A stretch of 27,014 nt of DNA, from positions 2,730,668 through 2,757,681 of the forward strand of contig CP070758.1 of assembly GCA_020348925.1 (NCBI GenBank). The letters are read 5' to 3'. Source of the DNA: Gemmatimonadota bacterium (GTDB taxonomy: Bacteria > JBHIER01 > G020348925). Below are positions 1 through 6,579 of this stretch, one piece after another. Under the pieces are notes generated by a model. It had not been told where the DNA came from. It searched no databases and worked only from the letters and a program-made list of their open reading frames with translations. Within the stretch, counting starts at the first letter, position 1. Each line of letters begins with the position of its first letter. The position numbers were made by a program, and so were the translations under genes.

Positions 1-47
1 GGGAAACAGAGTTCCCATGTCAATTGCACTCCCAAACAGAGTTTGGG
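1..47. repeat. Two adjacent short palindromes with a shared core
   Basis: Positions 1-16 form a hairpin (GGGAA, loop ACAGAG, TTCCC) and 31-47 form a second (CCCAAA, loop CAGAG, TTTGGG). Both contain the core AAACAGAGTT, but the outer arms are swapped (GGG/CCC against CCC/GGG). The second resembles a widespread dispersed palindrome of the type TTCCCAAACAGAGTTTGGGAA. The first may be cut by the window edge. No T-run follows on either strand, so I do not call it a terminator. Confidence 0.6.
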
Positions 48-111
48 AACAATGGAGAATTGTTTAGGTTAACCTTGATTTTGAATCTTTGATGAGGCCA
101 CCATCAACGGC

Positions 112-357
112 CTACGCAGGCTGCATCATAGTCTGGGGTTCTATCTCGACATGAGCTACTTCAAATCCCGCGGTTGTTACGTCTCTCAGAGCACTACGAA
201 TGGCTTCCTCCAGCGACGGAGCTTCCCGGTGAGAACGGATTTGTGGGACGCCAGCGATAGTGGAAAGCGTACCGTCATCAAAAATACCATAGAGTCTATC
301 GGCTTCTTCTTCGTTTGGATCTTCCGATAATATCAAGGTGAATTCGTGTTCTTTCAT
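112..357 (-). CDS. Small antitoxin-like hypothetical protein (81 aa)
   Basis: An 81-aa acidic protein. It begins MKEHEFTLIL and has an alternating strand/helix pattern, with a central helix SLEEAIRSALRDV and a closing strand VAHVEIEP. This layout resembles a family of small antitoxin-like proteins that open with a strand of the form EFTL and carry a conserved helix in which alternating residues support a ferredoxin-like fold. The match is from memory of the family's style. No toxin partner is recognisable beside it. It is the last gene of a four-gene minus-strand run, 69 bp after the DUF5647-like gene. An AAGGAG lies only about 2 nt before the ATG, which is unusually close. Function is unknown. 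Confidence 0.65.
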   Translation of the reverse strand: MKEHEFTLILSEDPNEEEADRLYGIFDDGTLSTIAGVPQIRSHREAPSLEEAIRSALRDVTTAGFEVAHVEIEPQTMMQPA

Positions 358-426
358 GACTCCTTTTCTTGTCGATAGTTGACCCTCTTGATATCAACTT
401 GTTGTCATTGCACGATCACGAATGTT

Positions 427-702
427 TCAAGCAGATACTATCTCTACTGTTGGTTTAACTAATCGAGACTTTCTTTCTGGAGCAAGTTTTTTAACCCTCA
501 CAAGAACCATCGGTTGATCTTTCTCTTTCCTTGCCTTCGCTATTTTGAGATTCTCCTCTGCCAATTCTTGATCATATTCCGGTAGAATTACAACTATTGC
601 ATCCTTTGGTATACGATTGGCAACTTCAGGGTGTTCTAAAACATACCTACTAAATTCTGTGGTCAGTTCTAAATTTTTCTCAAATAGTTCCTTCTTGTTC
701 AT
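427..702 (-). CDS. DUF5647-like small protein
   Basis: A 91-aa charged protein. It starts with a helical segment (KELFEKNLELTTEFSRYVLE), continues through EHPEVANRIPKDAIVVILP and a charged helix, and ends with a strand VLVRVKKLAPE. This architecture fits what I remember of DUF5647, a family of unknown function. The ATG overlaps the stop of the upstream DUF7718-like gene by 4 bp (699-702), so the two are translationally coupled and probably act together. Such tight pairs of tiny genes are typical of toxin-antitoxin-like modules, but no nuclease or kinase motif is visible in either protein. Confidence 0.7.
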   Translation of the reverse strand: MNKKELFEKNLELTTEFSRYVLEHPEVANRIPKDAIVVILPEYDQELAEENLKIAKARKEKDQPMVLVRVKKLAPERKSRLVKPTVEIVSA

Positions 703-1013
703 TTTCCCATTTCCTTTTTATATCTTTCACGATACCACTCCCAGTTTGACTTAATATCATGCTGGGCAAAGGTCAATGCCTCATTATAATCCCAATAAAG
801 AAGAGGCACTTTCTCTACTGATCCATCCGGATGCATTCTGTCGAGATGTGCAAAGCCATGGGCAGTATCATATCGAATGACAGGATGCCAGTTTTCAACA
901 ATTAGAGTTTCATATTGAATAGCGAACTCTGTTATTTTTTCCTTAACACTGAAGTGGTAATGTCTAATTCTGTCATCAGGCGTCAAATATAATAGAAAAC
1001 TTGTTTCACCCAA
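699..1013 (-). CDS. DUF7718-like small protein coupled to DUF5647-like gene
   Basis: A 104-aa protein with beta strands (FLLYLTPDDRIRHYHFSV, EFAIQYETLIV) and the conserved-looking stretch VIRYDTAHGFAHLDRMHPDG, then a C-terminal helix rich in W, Y, R and E (SNWEWYRERYKKEM). I recall this pattern from DUF7718. The YDTAHGFAHLD stretch has two His and two Asp residues that could form a site, but no known catalytic motif. The start is a TTG at 1013. An in-frame stop lies three codons upstream, so no longer version exists, and GAGGG is about 11 nt upstream. It lies 22 bp after the HicB-like gene and overlaps the next gene by 4 bp. Confidence 0.65.
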   Translation of the reverse strand: MGETSFLLYLTPDDRIRHYHFSVKEKITEFAIQYETLIVENWHPVIRYDTAHGFAHLDRMHPDGSVEKVPLLYWDYNEALTFAQHDIKSNWEWYRERYKKEMGK

Positions 1014-1035
1014 TTCTTATTTTTCCCTCAACAGT

Positions 1036-1323
1036 TCAGTTGGACCCAGCCCTAAAAATAAAACCTTCCGAAATCCCCTCGGGCTCTTTATACCACTCCG
1101 GCTCTGTTTCTCTTAAAAACTCGATCAACTCCTCCGGAGAAATAGGGGATACAACCGTTTCCGGGTGCTCCTTGATATCTTCTTGATACAATTCTATGGC
1201 TGCTCTGAGGTTTTTCTCGACATCCGCAAGATCTTCACCCCGAGCAGAAAGATTCAACTCCAAGCATATTGCAACATATTCAAGCTTGCTTTTACGGATC
1301 AGTGCCGTATATTTCTCGTCCAC
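1036..1323 (-). CDS. HicB-like antitoxin-family protein (orphan)
   Basis: A 95-aa protein with the partial RNase H-like HicB fold. It shows a strand YVAICLELNLSARGED, a helix LADVEKNLRAAIELYQEDI, and a polar C-terminal tail with no DNA-binding domain. HicB proteins neutralise the HicA mRNA interferase. No HicA (about 60-80 aa, with the GSHH-type motif) lies beside it, so it is an orphan or uses a distant partner. The start is a GTG preceded by AGGAGG about 8 nt upstream. It is the first gene of the small-gene run, about 88 nt downstream of the -10 of a strong promoter. Confidence 0.7.
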   Translation of the reverse strand: MDEKYTALIRKSKLEYVAICLELNLSARGEDLADVEKNLRAAIELYQEDIKEHPETVVSPISPEELIEFLRETEPEWYKEPEGISEGFIFRAGSN

Positions 1324-1410
1324 CGATTAGTCCTCCTTTTGTGATCTTTCCAAAAAATTACAGTCTTTAACGCCCTAATTTTGGACTCACATTTGCATAT
1401 TCCTACCCTC

Positions 1411-1439
1411 AAAGTACAATACTTACAAGAGATTGTCAA
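1411..1439 (-). promoter_or_regulatory. Sigma70-type promoter of the small-gene run
   Basis: On the minus strand a perfect -35 TTGACA (1439-1434) is followed by exactly 17 nt and a -10 TACTTT (1416-1411). It points into the HicB-like gene, leaving a leader of roughly 80 nt. The same -35, spacer length and -10 recur in front of the TetR gene. Confidence 0.7.
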
Positions 1440-1494
1440 GATTTTTCTCTGAAAATTGAGGGTTAGCGGAAGAAACGTTTGCATTTCAATACAA

Positions 1495-1523
1495 CCCCCT
1501 TAATCCCCCCTTCATAAGGGGGA
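1495..1523. repeat. C/G-rich palindromic dispersed repeat
   Basis: The sequence carries CCCCCTTAAT followed by CCCCCCTTCATAAGGGGG, in which CCCCCTT pairs with AAGGGGG across a short loop. It has the look of a common REP-like element, and a weaker cousin lies at 4390-4410. Confidence 0.55.
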
Positions 1524-1782
1524 CTTGCCCATTAATTATTGTTAGTTTTGAGGAAAGGGATCATCGATTATCTTCGTCTCTTTCAATAGGTGGGAAAAGT
1601 AATCATTATTCGACGGAGTTTATCCCGAGCGGCGATGCGGGGCTCAGGATGAAGAGTCTTTAGAAACAAGAGTGAAACTTCTATTTTTCTCTGTGCATAA
1701 TCCAGAATAGACGTGTATATTACAGGCTATGTTATGAATGCATGATGCACATTCACCCAAGGGTACGAAGGAGACAGAAAAT

Positions 1783-3114
1783 ATGTGGCAAAAATCGTCT
1801 GCCCTGAATTGTATTCTGATTGTATGTGTCCTCATACTCGTCTCCATCTGTTTTCACTGTGCCTCCACGAAAAACATGGAGCAGAGTGAGACGGTTCAGG
1901 AGACGAAGACGGAGACTGAGAGGGCCCGGCTCGACTCCACTCAAATTGTTTCACGGAAAAAACATTACAGCCAGCTCTACGAGTACTGGAAAAATGGGAT
2001 GTACGCGGAAGCCCTCGAGCCCGGCCATAAAGTGATAGAAATCGACTCCACATACACAAACGCTTACTTCTATCTGGCCGATTGTTACGTGAAGTTAGAG
2101 GAGTTTGATAAGGCTCAGACAGTCTATGAGGCCGGCCTCAGGATCGATCCGGAGAATAAATATTTCCACCGGGGCCTGGCCTGGGTCCTGCTGACCAAAG
2201 GTTTGGAGGAGCAGGCAATTTCGGAGTACGAGATTGTCGTGGAACAGTTTCCTGAGGAATCGTCGTATCATCTGATCCTGGCCAAACTGTACGTCAATCA
2301 CGAAAACGACGAAGGCGCTGCACGTGAGTTCGAACGGGCAGTTGCCGTTGATTTGAAGACGAGAGAGCGTTGGATCGAGGAGCGCGATACAATGCTGTCT
2401 GAAAAAGGTCCGGATGATCAACAGGTGCAGGAGTACACCACGAAAATCGAAGAGACCGAAAGGCAGATACGGGCATCACTCTCCACTCTGGAAATCCTGT
2501 ATAGGCGAAACGATATGGGAGCGAAGCTGGTGGACGTCTATTTCCACTACCTGAAAATGGACTCCCTGGACACACAAGCCATGCTCAACTTAGGGAAACA
2601 GTATTACGAGCTCGGGGAAAACGAGAAAGGTGAGGAGATACTCAGGAAACTCATCGAGATGGATCCTGATAACATCGACGCGCACAAATTCCTGGGTGGC
2701 TGCTGTGTCAATCTGAAGAAGAACGCCGAAGCGATTGCGGCTTATAAAAGAGTAGTTGCGCTCGATCCGGAGAATAAAAGGGGATGGACCGATTTGGCCT
2801 CAACCTATAACGAGATAGGTCAGTACGATGAAGCCGAGCGTTCCGTGAAGAGAGCCCTTCGTTTGGATCCTGACTACGGGTACGCCCATGTCGTCTACGG
2901 CGAGATTTACGAAGCGCGGGGGGAACCCTTTATCGAGGAAGAGAAAAGCATCCCCATCGAGGGAAAGCTCATTTTTCTGCAGGCCTGGAGAGAGTATGAT
3001 AAGGCCCGGAAAGACCCCGAATGGCGTAATCATGCTACTATAAAAATTGAGTATTTAAATAATTTCATTCCAACTGCTCAAGATACCTTCTTTCACAACC
3101 TGGGCAGAAATTAA
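1783..3114 (+). CDS. Membrane-anchored TPR repeat protein
   Basis: A 443-aa protein. I chose the ATG at 1783 because AAGGAG lies 9 nt upstream and the new N-terminus (MWQKSSALNCILIVCVLI) is a clean export or anchor segment; an upstream ATG at 1738 would bury it. A Cys follows (FHCAST), but it is not a standard lipobox, so lipidation is uncertain. The rest is TPR: helix pairs with typical AYFYLADCY, A-x-x-x-Y and DPEN linkers occur in an N-terminal set (about residues 55-165) and a C-terminal set (about 240-350). Between them lies a highly charged, coiled-coil-like stretch around EERDTMLSEKGPDDQQ. TPRs are protein-protein scaffolds, here probably facing the periplasm. The partner is unknown. 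It is a single-gene unit. Confidence 0.85.
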   Translation: MWQKSSALNCILIVCVLILVSICFHCASTKNMEQSETVQETKTETERARLDSTQIVSRKKHYSQLYEYWKNGMYAEALEPGHKVIEIDSTYTNAYFYLADCYVKLEEFDKAQTVYEAGLRIDPENKYFHRGLAWVLLTKGLEEQAISEYEIVVEQFPEESSYHLILAKLYVNHENDEGAAREFERAVAVDLKTRERWIEERDTMLSEKGPDDQQVQEYTTKIEETERQIRASLSTLEILYRRNDMGAKLVDVYFHYLKMDSLDTQAMLNLGKQYYELGENEKGEEILRKLIEMDPDNIDAHKFLGGCCVNLKKNAEAIAAYKRVVALDPENKRGWTDLASTYNEIGQYDEAERSVKRALRLDPDYGYAHVVYGEIYEARGEPFIEEEKSIPIEGKLIFLQAWREYDKARKDPEWRNHATIKIEYLNNFIPTAQDTFFHNLGRN

Positions 3115-3147
3115 AAGAAGTATTTTCCCACTCTGAGGATATTGGAT

Positions 3148-3188
3148 GATTCGATTCCGAACTCATCTTTCAAGAGTTCCAACGAATC
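3148..3188. repeat. Bulged hairpin downstream of the TPR gene
   Basis: Outer arms GATTCG (3148-3153) and CGAATC (3183-3188) and inner arms GAACTC (3159-3164) and GAGTTC (3174-3179) form a two-part stem about 33 bp after the TPR stop codon. No T-run follows, so it is more likely a 3' end stabiliser than an intrinsic terminator. Confidence 0.45.
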
Positions 3189-3379
3189 GAAGCGTGAGGA
3201 AGTCGCAGAAAAGCTTTCCCCTGACAGACCCATCTCCCCATCCACTCTTAAACTCCACAAAAAAAGATCAGAAAATTGGATGGATTTCTGTACATAGAAT
3301 ATTCATAGCATCAACATAAACGTAACGTATCAAGGACATATTTATAGAGTTTAAAAGAATATTGGTGTTGAACAGTATC

Positions 3380-3401
3380 TCACGGCACTTCCCGTGATTT
3401 T
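3380..3401 (+). terminator. Intrinsic terminator-like hairpin
   Basis: A perfect 6-bp stem (TCACGG / CCGTGA) with a 6-nt loop (CACTTC) is followed by TTTTGT. It is oriented to end plus-strand transcription from the TPR gene, although it lies about 265 bp past its stop. The T-run is short, so it may be weak. Confidence 0.45.
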
Positions 3402-3408
3402 GTACAAA

Positions 3409-3491
3409 GTCATTCCGGGTTTATCCCGGAACCTCCTTAATTGAGAGTCTGGTGCGCAAATCGAGGAGATTCCTGCATGCGCAGGAATGAC
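3409..3491. repeat. Palindromic dispersed repeat, copy 1
   Basis: An 83-bp element bounded by GTCATTCC and GGAATGAC as terminal inverted repeats. It is made of two hairpins: ATTCCGGG with CCCGGAA, and GGAGATTCCTGC with GCAGGAATGAC. A second copy of the same layout lies at 18179-18263. It sits between convergent genes and could also act as a bidirectional transcription barrier. Confidence 0.8.
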
Positions 3492-3525
3492 AGCTCTTGT
3501 TTTTTACGCATCATCCGGTTGTCTT

Positions 3526-4290
3526 CTATTCAATAATAAAGTCGAAATAGGTGTCAGGATAGGGTTCGTTAACAAGGGTGAAATGCCACCACTCTTTTTC
3601 GTAGTTCCGAAAACCGTGCTTCTCCATGAGTGTCTTGAGCAACAATCTGTTCGCCCGCTGCTGTATCCCTATCTGCTCGTTGGCGGTCCACGAAAGCTCA
3701 TGAAAGCAGTCGAATCCCGTTCCCATGTCAATACCGTTATCCTTGAATCGTTTCTCCGCGGGCAGATAGCACTCGCATAAATTTTGACCGTCGACATACG
3801 GTTCCTGCTGGGGCAACGGCAAAGGCACGATGGTCAGATCGACGGCGCTTCCCCGACTGTGACTCGACTTGCTGGCGATGTAACCATCCTTGAAAAGGTT
3901 TTTTTTGTCAACTGTGGGGTAGAATTCTTTCTTCGTCACAGTATCCGATACGTCCTCGGCCCATTCGACAAAATGATCGACAGCCCTCTGTGGCCGGTAT
4001 CCGTCATAGATCTTCAGGGAAAATGAGAATCGGCTCAGCTCCTCCTGCACCCTTTTCAAGGAATCTGCCGCTTCTTTTGTGAGATAACATTTGGCCGCCG
4101 AATACCCGTGAATACGCCTTCCGACAAAATTGTGACTTGTAAAATATCGGATATCCGAGAGGATGGAAGGAATCACCTCTTTCACATCAACAAATCCCTC
4201 GGGAATGTGCGAAGCCGGTAACGTCGCAGAAGCGAGGAGATTGAAACAAACACTCAAACATGCAGCGAAAAACCAGTGTTTCTTTTTCAT
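3526..4290 (-). CDS. Exported D-alanyl-D-alanine dipeptidase (VanX/DdpX-like, M15D)
   Basis: A 254-aa zinc D,D-dipeptidase of the M15 family, which cleaves D-Ala-D-Ala. The motif SSHSRGSAVD (about residues 142-151) supplies the first His and Asp zinc ligands, EWWH (about 233-236) supplies the catalytic Glu and third ligand, and the IYDGYRP stretch has the VanX-type arginine. Motif order and length match the family. The start at 4290 is favoured because AAAGGA lies just upstream; the longer frame would need a TTG. The N-terminus (MKKKHWFFAACLSVCF) is a signal peptide, so the enzyme acts outside the cytoplasm, unlike VanX of the vancomycin cluster. No vanHA or regulator genes lie nearby, so a role in cell-wall peptide recycling or scavenging is more likely than resistance. 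Confidence 0.88.
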   Translation of the reverse strand: MKKKHWFFAACLSVCFNLLASATLPASHIPEGFVDVKEVIPSILSDIRYFTSHNFVGRRIHGYSAAKCYLTKEAADSLKRVQEELSRFSFSLKIYDGYRPQRAVDHFVEWAEDVSDTVTKKEFYPTVDKKNLFKDGYIASKSSHSRGSAVDLTIVPLPLPQQEPYVDGQNLCECYLPAEKRFKDNGIDMGTGFDCFHELSWTANEQIGIQQRANRLLLKTLMEKHGFRNYEKEWWHFTLVNEPYPDTYFDFIIE

Positions 4291-4389
4291 CAGTAATCCT
4301 TTCTTCAAGTAGAATACAGCGTATCCCTAATCGCATTACAGAGTGCTCGTTTCCAACCTCTGTGGAGGGATCGATCGAATCCTCTCAAA

Positions 4390-4410
4390 CTCCCCTTTAT
4401 ATAAGGAGAG
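4390..4410. repeat. Short palindromic repeat between genes
   Basis: An imperfect palindrome with arms CTCCCCTT and AAGGAGAG around TATAT lies between the UvrC-like stop and the dipeptidase start. It resembles the C/G-rich repeat at 1495-1523. Confidence 0.4.
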
Positions 4411-4419
4411 TATCTCCTT

Positions 4420-5430
4420 TCATTGCTTAGATGGGGTAATTTTTTCATCCGTAAAATAATATTCGCATTCATTTTTCTCATTATGAATCCAGCTGTACAC
4501 GATATTGGCCCGGTCGAGGTGGAACCGTGGATCTTCATCCGAATCTTCCCTTCGCCCACACAAAATCGTCATGATATCGGGATGCTGTGATGTGAAACCC
4601 CTTAAAGCCTTCAGCCGTCCCTTTTCGAATTCATAGACGATCCCGTTTTCACGGATCGTCAGATTTTCCTCTTTAAAACGGTGTAAGAATCGTTGCCGTG
4701 TGCAAAACCGCTCACAAAATTCGATCCGTCCCTTGAACTCCTCAGCTTTCTCAAACTGAAGTGCCAACGAAGCTTCCTCCATGGCTTCTGTCAATTTACC
4801 AACTGCATATGTCTCATTTCCTCTGAGAAATTCCACCACCCTCTCGACGATGCGGGCGTATCCCCCAGGGGATATTTTCCCCCGGCAGGGACCGGTGCAG
4901 TATCCGAATTCGTGGTTCAGGCTGAACCGGGTCGGAACGGTCTCCTCGCACGAACGAAGTCCCACAAAGCGACGGATGATATAAAGCAAATCCTTCACGA
5001 AAAATCTGCTCTTGTACGGACCGAAAGTTTGCCCCTGACCGGGATCGTCCGATTTTCCCATCATTCTGCAGGTCGGATACGGACCCTCTGTCAGTAAGAT
5101 ATATTGATACCCCAAATATTGCTGCTGCCGCACGTTATGCCGGGGCTGATAATCTTTTATCAACGCATCCTCAAGGAGTAGGGCCAGCAGCTCCGAATCC
5201 GTTTCGTAGAAGTCAACGTCTCCGATATTGGAGATCATTTCCCGTGTTCGATATTCAACCCTCATCATATCCGTTCGGAAATAACTCGATACGCGCTGCC
5301 GTAAATTCAGTGATTTCCCAACATACATGATCTCACCATTCTGATCGGAGAAAAGATAGACGCCGGTTCCCCTGGGTATCTTCTTCCGGAGGAGTGAAAA
5401 GATCTCCTGCTGATTCTCAAAGTTATCCAT
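4420..5430 (-). CDS. UvrC/Cho-like GIY-YIG nuclease
   Basis: A 336-aa protein equal to the N-terminal half of UvrC. It has a GIY-YIG endonuclease domain (GVY at 23-25, YVG at 36-38, the arginine of LNLRQRV at 41-47, catalytic-type Glu in LLALLLEDALIK near 87), then a Cys region (C161, C178, C182) and a UVR motif (LALQFEKAEEFKGRIE, about 222-237) that in UvrC binds UvrB. The C-terminal RNase H-like nuclease and helix-hairpin-helix domains of UvrC are absent, as in Cho. In UvrC four Cys hold an Fe-S cluster. Aligning GYCTGPC with the UvrC GRCLGPC, the second Cys appears to be Ser (S170). The gene overlaps the 3' end of the SbcD-like gene by 8 bp, so they are coupled. It should make a single 3'-side-type incision, perhaps with UvrB. 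Confidence 0.82.
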   Translation of the reverse strand: MDNFENQQEIFSLLRKKIPRGTGVYLFSDQNGEIMYVGKSLNLRQRVSSYFRTDMMRVEYRTREMISNIGDVDFYETDSELLALLLEDALIKDYQPRHNVRQQQYLGYQYILLTEGPYPTCRMMGKSDDPGQGQTFGPYKSRFFVKDLLYIIRRFVGLRSCEETVPTRFSLNHEFGYCTGPCRGKISPGGYARIVERVVEFLRGNETYAVGKLTEAMEEASLALQFEKAEEFKGRIEFCERFCTRQRFLHRFKEENLTIRENGIVYEFEKGRLKALRGFTSQHPDIMTILCGRREDSDEDPRFHLDRANIVYSWIHNEKNECEYYFTDEKITPSKQ

Positions 5431-6484
5431 TATGATCCTGTGTCCTGTTTCGGACGAAGAAACCTGAGCCGAATTGGACGTTCATGGTTTCGGGAAAAAC
5501 GCCGCGCAGAAATCGACCGGTCATTTCTTCTCGAACTTCATCATCAATATCTCTATCGCATTGGAACCGTACAATTGAATGCTCGTCAAACTCCGCAATT
5601 TTCGACAGAATAAACGGTCTCATATTTTTCAAGGTAAGATTTGAAGGCATTCGAAGATCCTCCATGGGCCGGGTCGGTACTTCGATGAAACGGAGATGTT
5701 CGATGCACCATCCGGTGTCGCCCGTTGTTCCGAACCGGATTTCGTAGAACCCCTTCCTCTCCCCTTTTTCGGCAAAGGAGGTTCGTTCGGTAGACCCTGC
5801 ATGAATAACGGGTATTTTATTCCCATGATGCCGACCGTTCAGCCACAGGATTTGCTGACGATGAATGTGGCCCACCAATACGGCGTGAACGCCCGATGGT
5901 AAATCGTTCCTCCGAATAACGTCTTTTCCATACTGAAAGGTATAATTTGACGGTCCGACTTGAGCACCTTCTATCGCCTGGTGGAGGCACAGCAGTTTGA
6001 TGTCCGCTGAGTTCCCGTTCCATTCGGTCGCATCCAGCAGTGCTCGAAACCGATCCCTGATATCTTCACGCTCAAAGGGGAAACCTGATAATGAGATCCT
6101 CGCACCATGAAGGTCGAGGGTGTACGTCTTTGGTTTGTCAAAAATTCGTATATTCGGATGGTTCAAGAACAACGATGGTGGCAGGTTCGAACGCTCATGA
6201 TTTCCCGGAACCAGAAAAACAGGAAATCCCCTGTCCGCCAGTTCCATCAGAGGCTCATAGGCAAGATCAATAATTTTCGCAGGGACGCGACTTCGGAAAA
6301 AAAGATCCCCTCCGTGAATAAGCACGTCCGCCTGAGAATCGATTGCGTGCGAAAGAACCCTGTGATAGTTTTCGAAAAAATCCTGGCCTCGCTGTCTCCT
6401 TTTCACTTTCGGTCGGATCGGATAATCAAAGCCCAGGTGCGTGTCAGCACAAAAAACGATTCGAATGTGCACCTCAAACCTCAT
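5423..6484 (-). CDS. SbcD/Mre11-like metallophosphoesterase
   Basis: A 353-aa calcineurin-like phosphoesterase of the SbcD/Mre11 type. The metal-binding motifs appear in order: DTHLG (D14, H16), GGDLF (D60), GNHE (N95, H96), LHQAIEG (H168) and GHIHRQQ (H206, H208), followed by a C-terminal domain. Relatives are Mn-dependent 3'-5' exonucleases and hairpin endonucleases that work with an SbcC/Rad50 ATPase. No SbcC gene is in the window. The downstream UvrC-like gene overlaps by 8 bp, which suggests an alternative partnership. The start could be the ATG at 6484 or the GTG four codons on, which has a better Shine-Dalgarno-like GAGG. Expected role: DNA end processing or repair, possibly defence. 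Confidence 0.83.
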   Translation of the reverse strand: MRFEVHIRIVFCADTHLGFDYPIRPKVKRRQRGQDFFENYHRVLSHAIDSQADVLIHGGDLFFRSRVPAKIIDLAYEPLMELADRGFPVFLVPGNHERSNLPPSLFLNHPNIRIFDKPKTYTLDLHGARISLSGFPFEREDIRDRFRALLDATEWNGNSADIKLLCLHQAIEGAQVGPSNYTFQYGKDVIRRNDLPSGVHAVLVGHIHRQQILWLNGRHHGNKIPVIHAGSTERTSFAEKGERKGFYEIRFGTTGDTGWCIEHLRFIEVPTRPMEDLRMPSNLTLKNMRPFILSKIAEFDEHSIVRFQCDRDIDDEVREEMTGRFLRGVFPETMNVQFGSGFFVRNRTQDHNG

Positions 6485-6579
6485 GCAGCATTTTATCTAC
6501 CCAAGATAATGAGACTCTCTTTCTCTGTTGTATCTGGGGAAAAGATAGGGTTTTTGACTTGAAATGAAAACCGTAAAAA

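Larger units (their letters stand above)
1324..1782. other. Intergenic region between divergent units
   Basis: This 459-bp gap separates the small-gene run from the TPR gene. It holds the minus-strand promoter at 1411-1439 and a C/G-rich palindromic repeat near 1495-1523. From 1615 to about 1660 there is a diverged stretch (GTTTATCCCGAGC, later GGGGCTCAGGATGAA) resembling dispersed-repeat debris. A weak plus-strand -10 (CATAAT at 1696-1701) could serve the TPR gene but lacks a good -35. No gene was found. Confidence 0.6.
3115..3525. other. Intergenic region between convergent genes
   Basis: This 411-bp gap lies between the 3' ends of the TPR gene and the dipeptidase gene. It contains the hairpin at 3148-3188, a terminator-like hairpin at 3380-3401 and a palindromic repeat at 3409-3491. 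I see no gene in it. Confidence 0.7.

Noticed and set aside
18-23. TTGACA on the minus strand near the left edge
   Set aside because: A -10 at the usual 17-nt spacing would fall just outside the window, so it cannot be judged.
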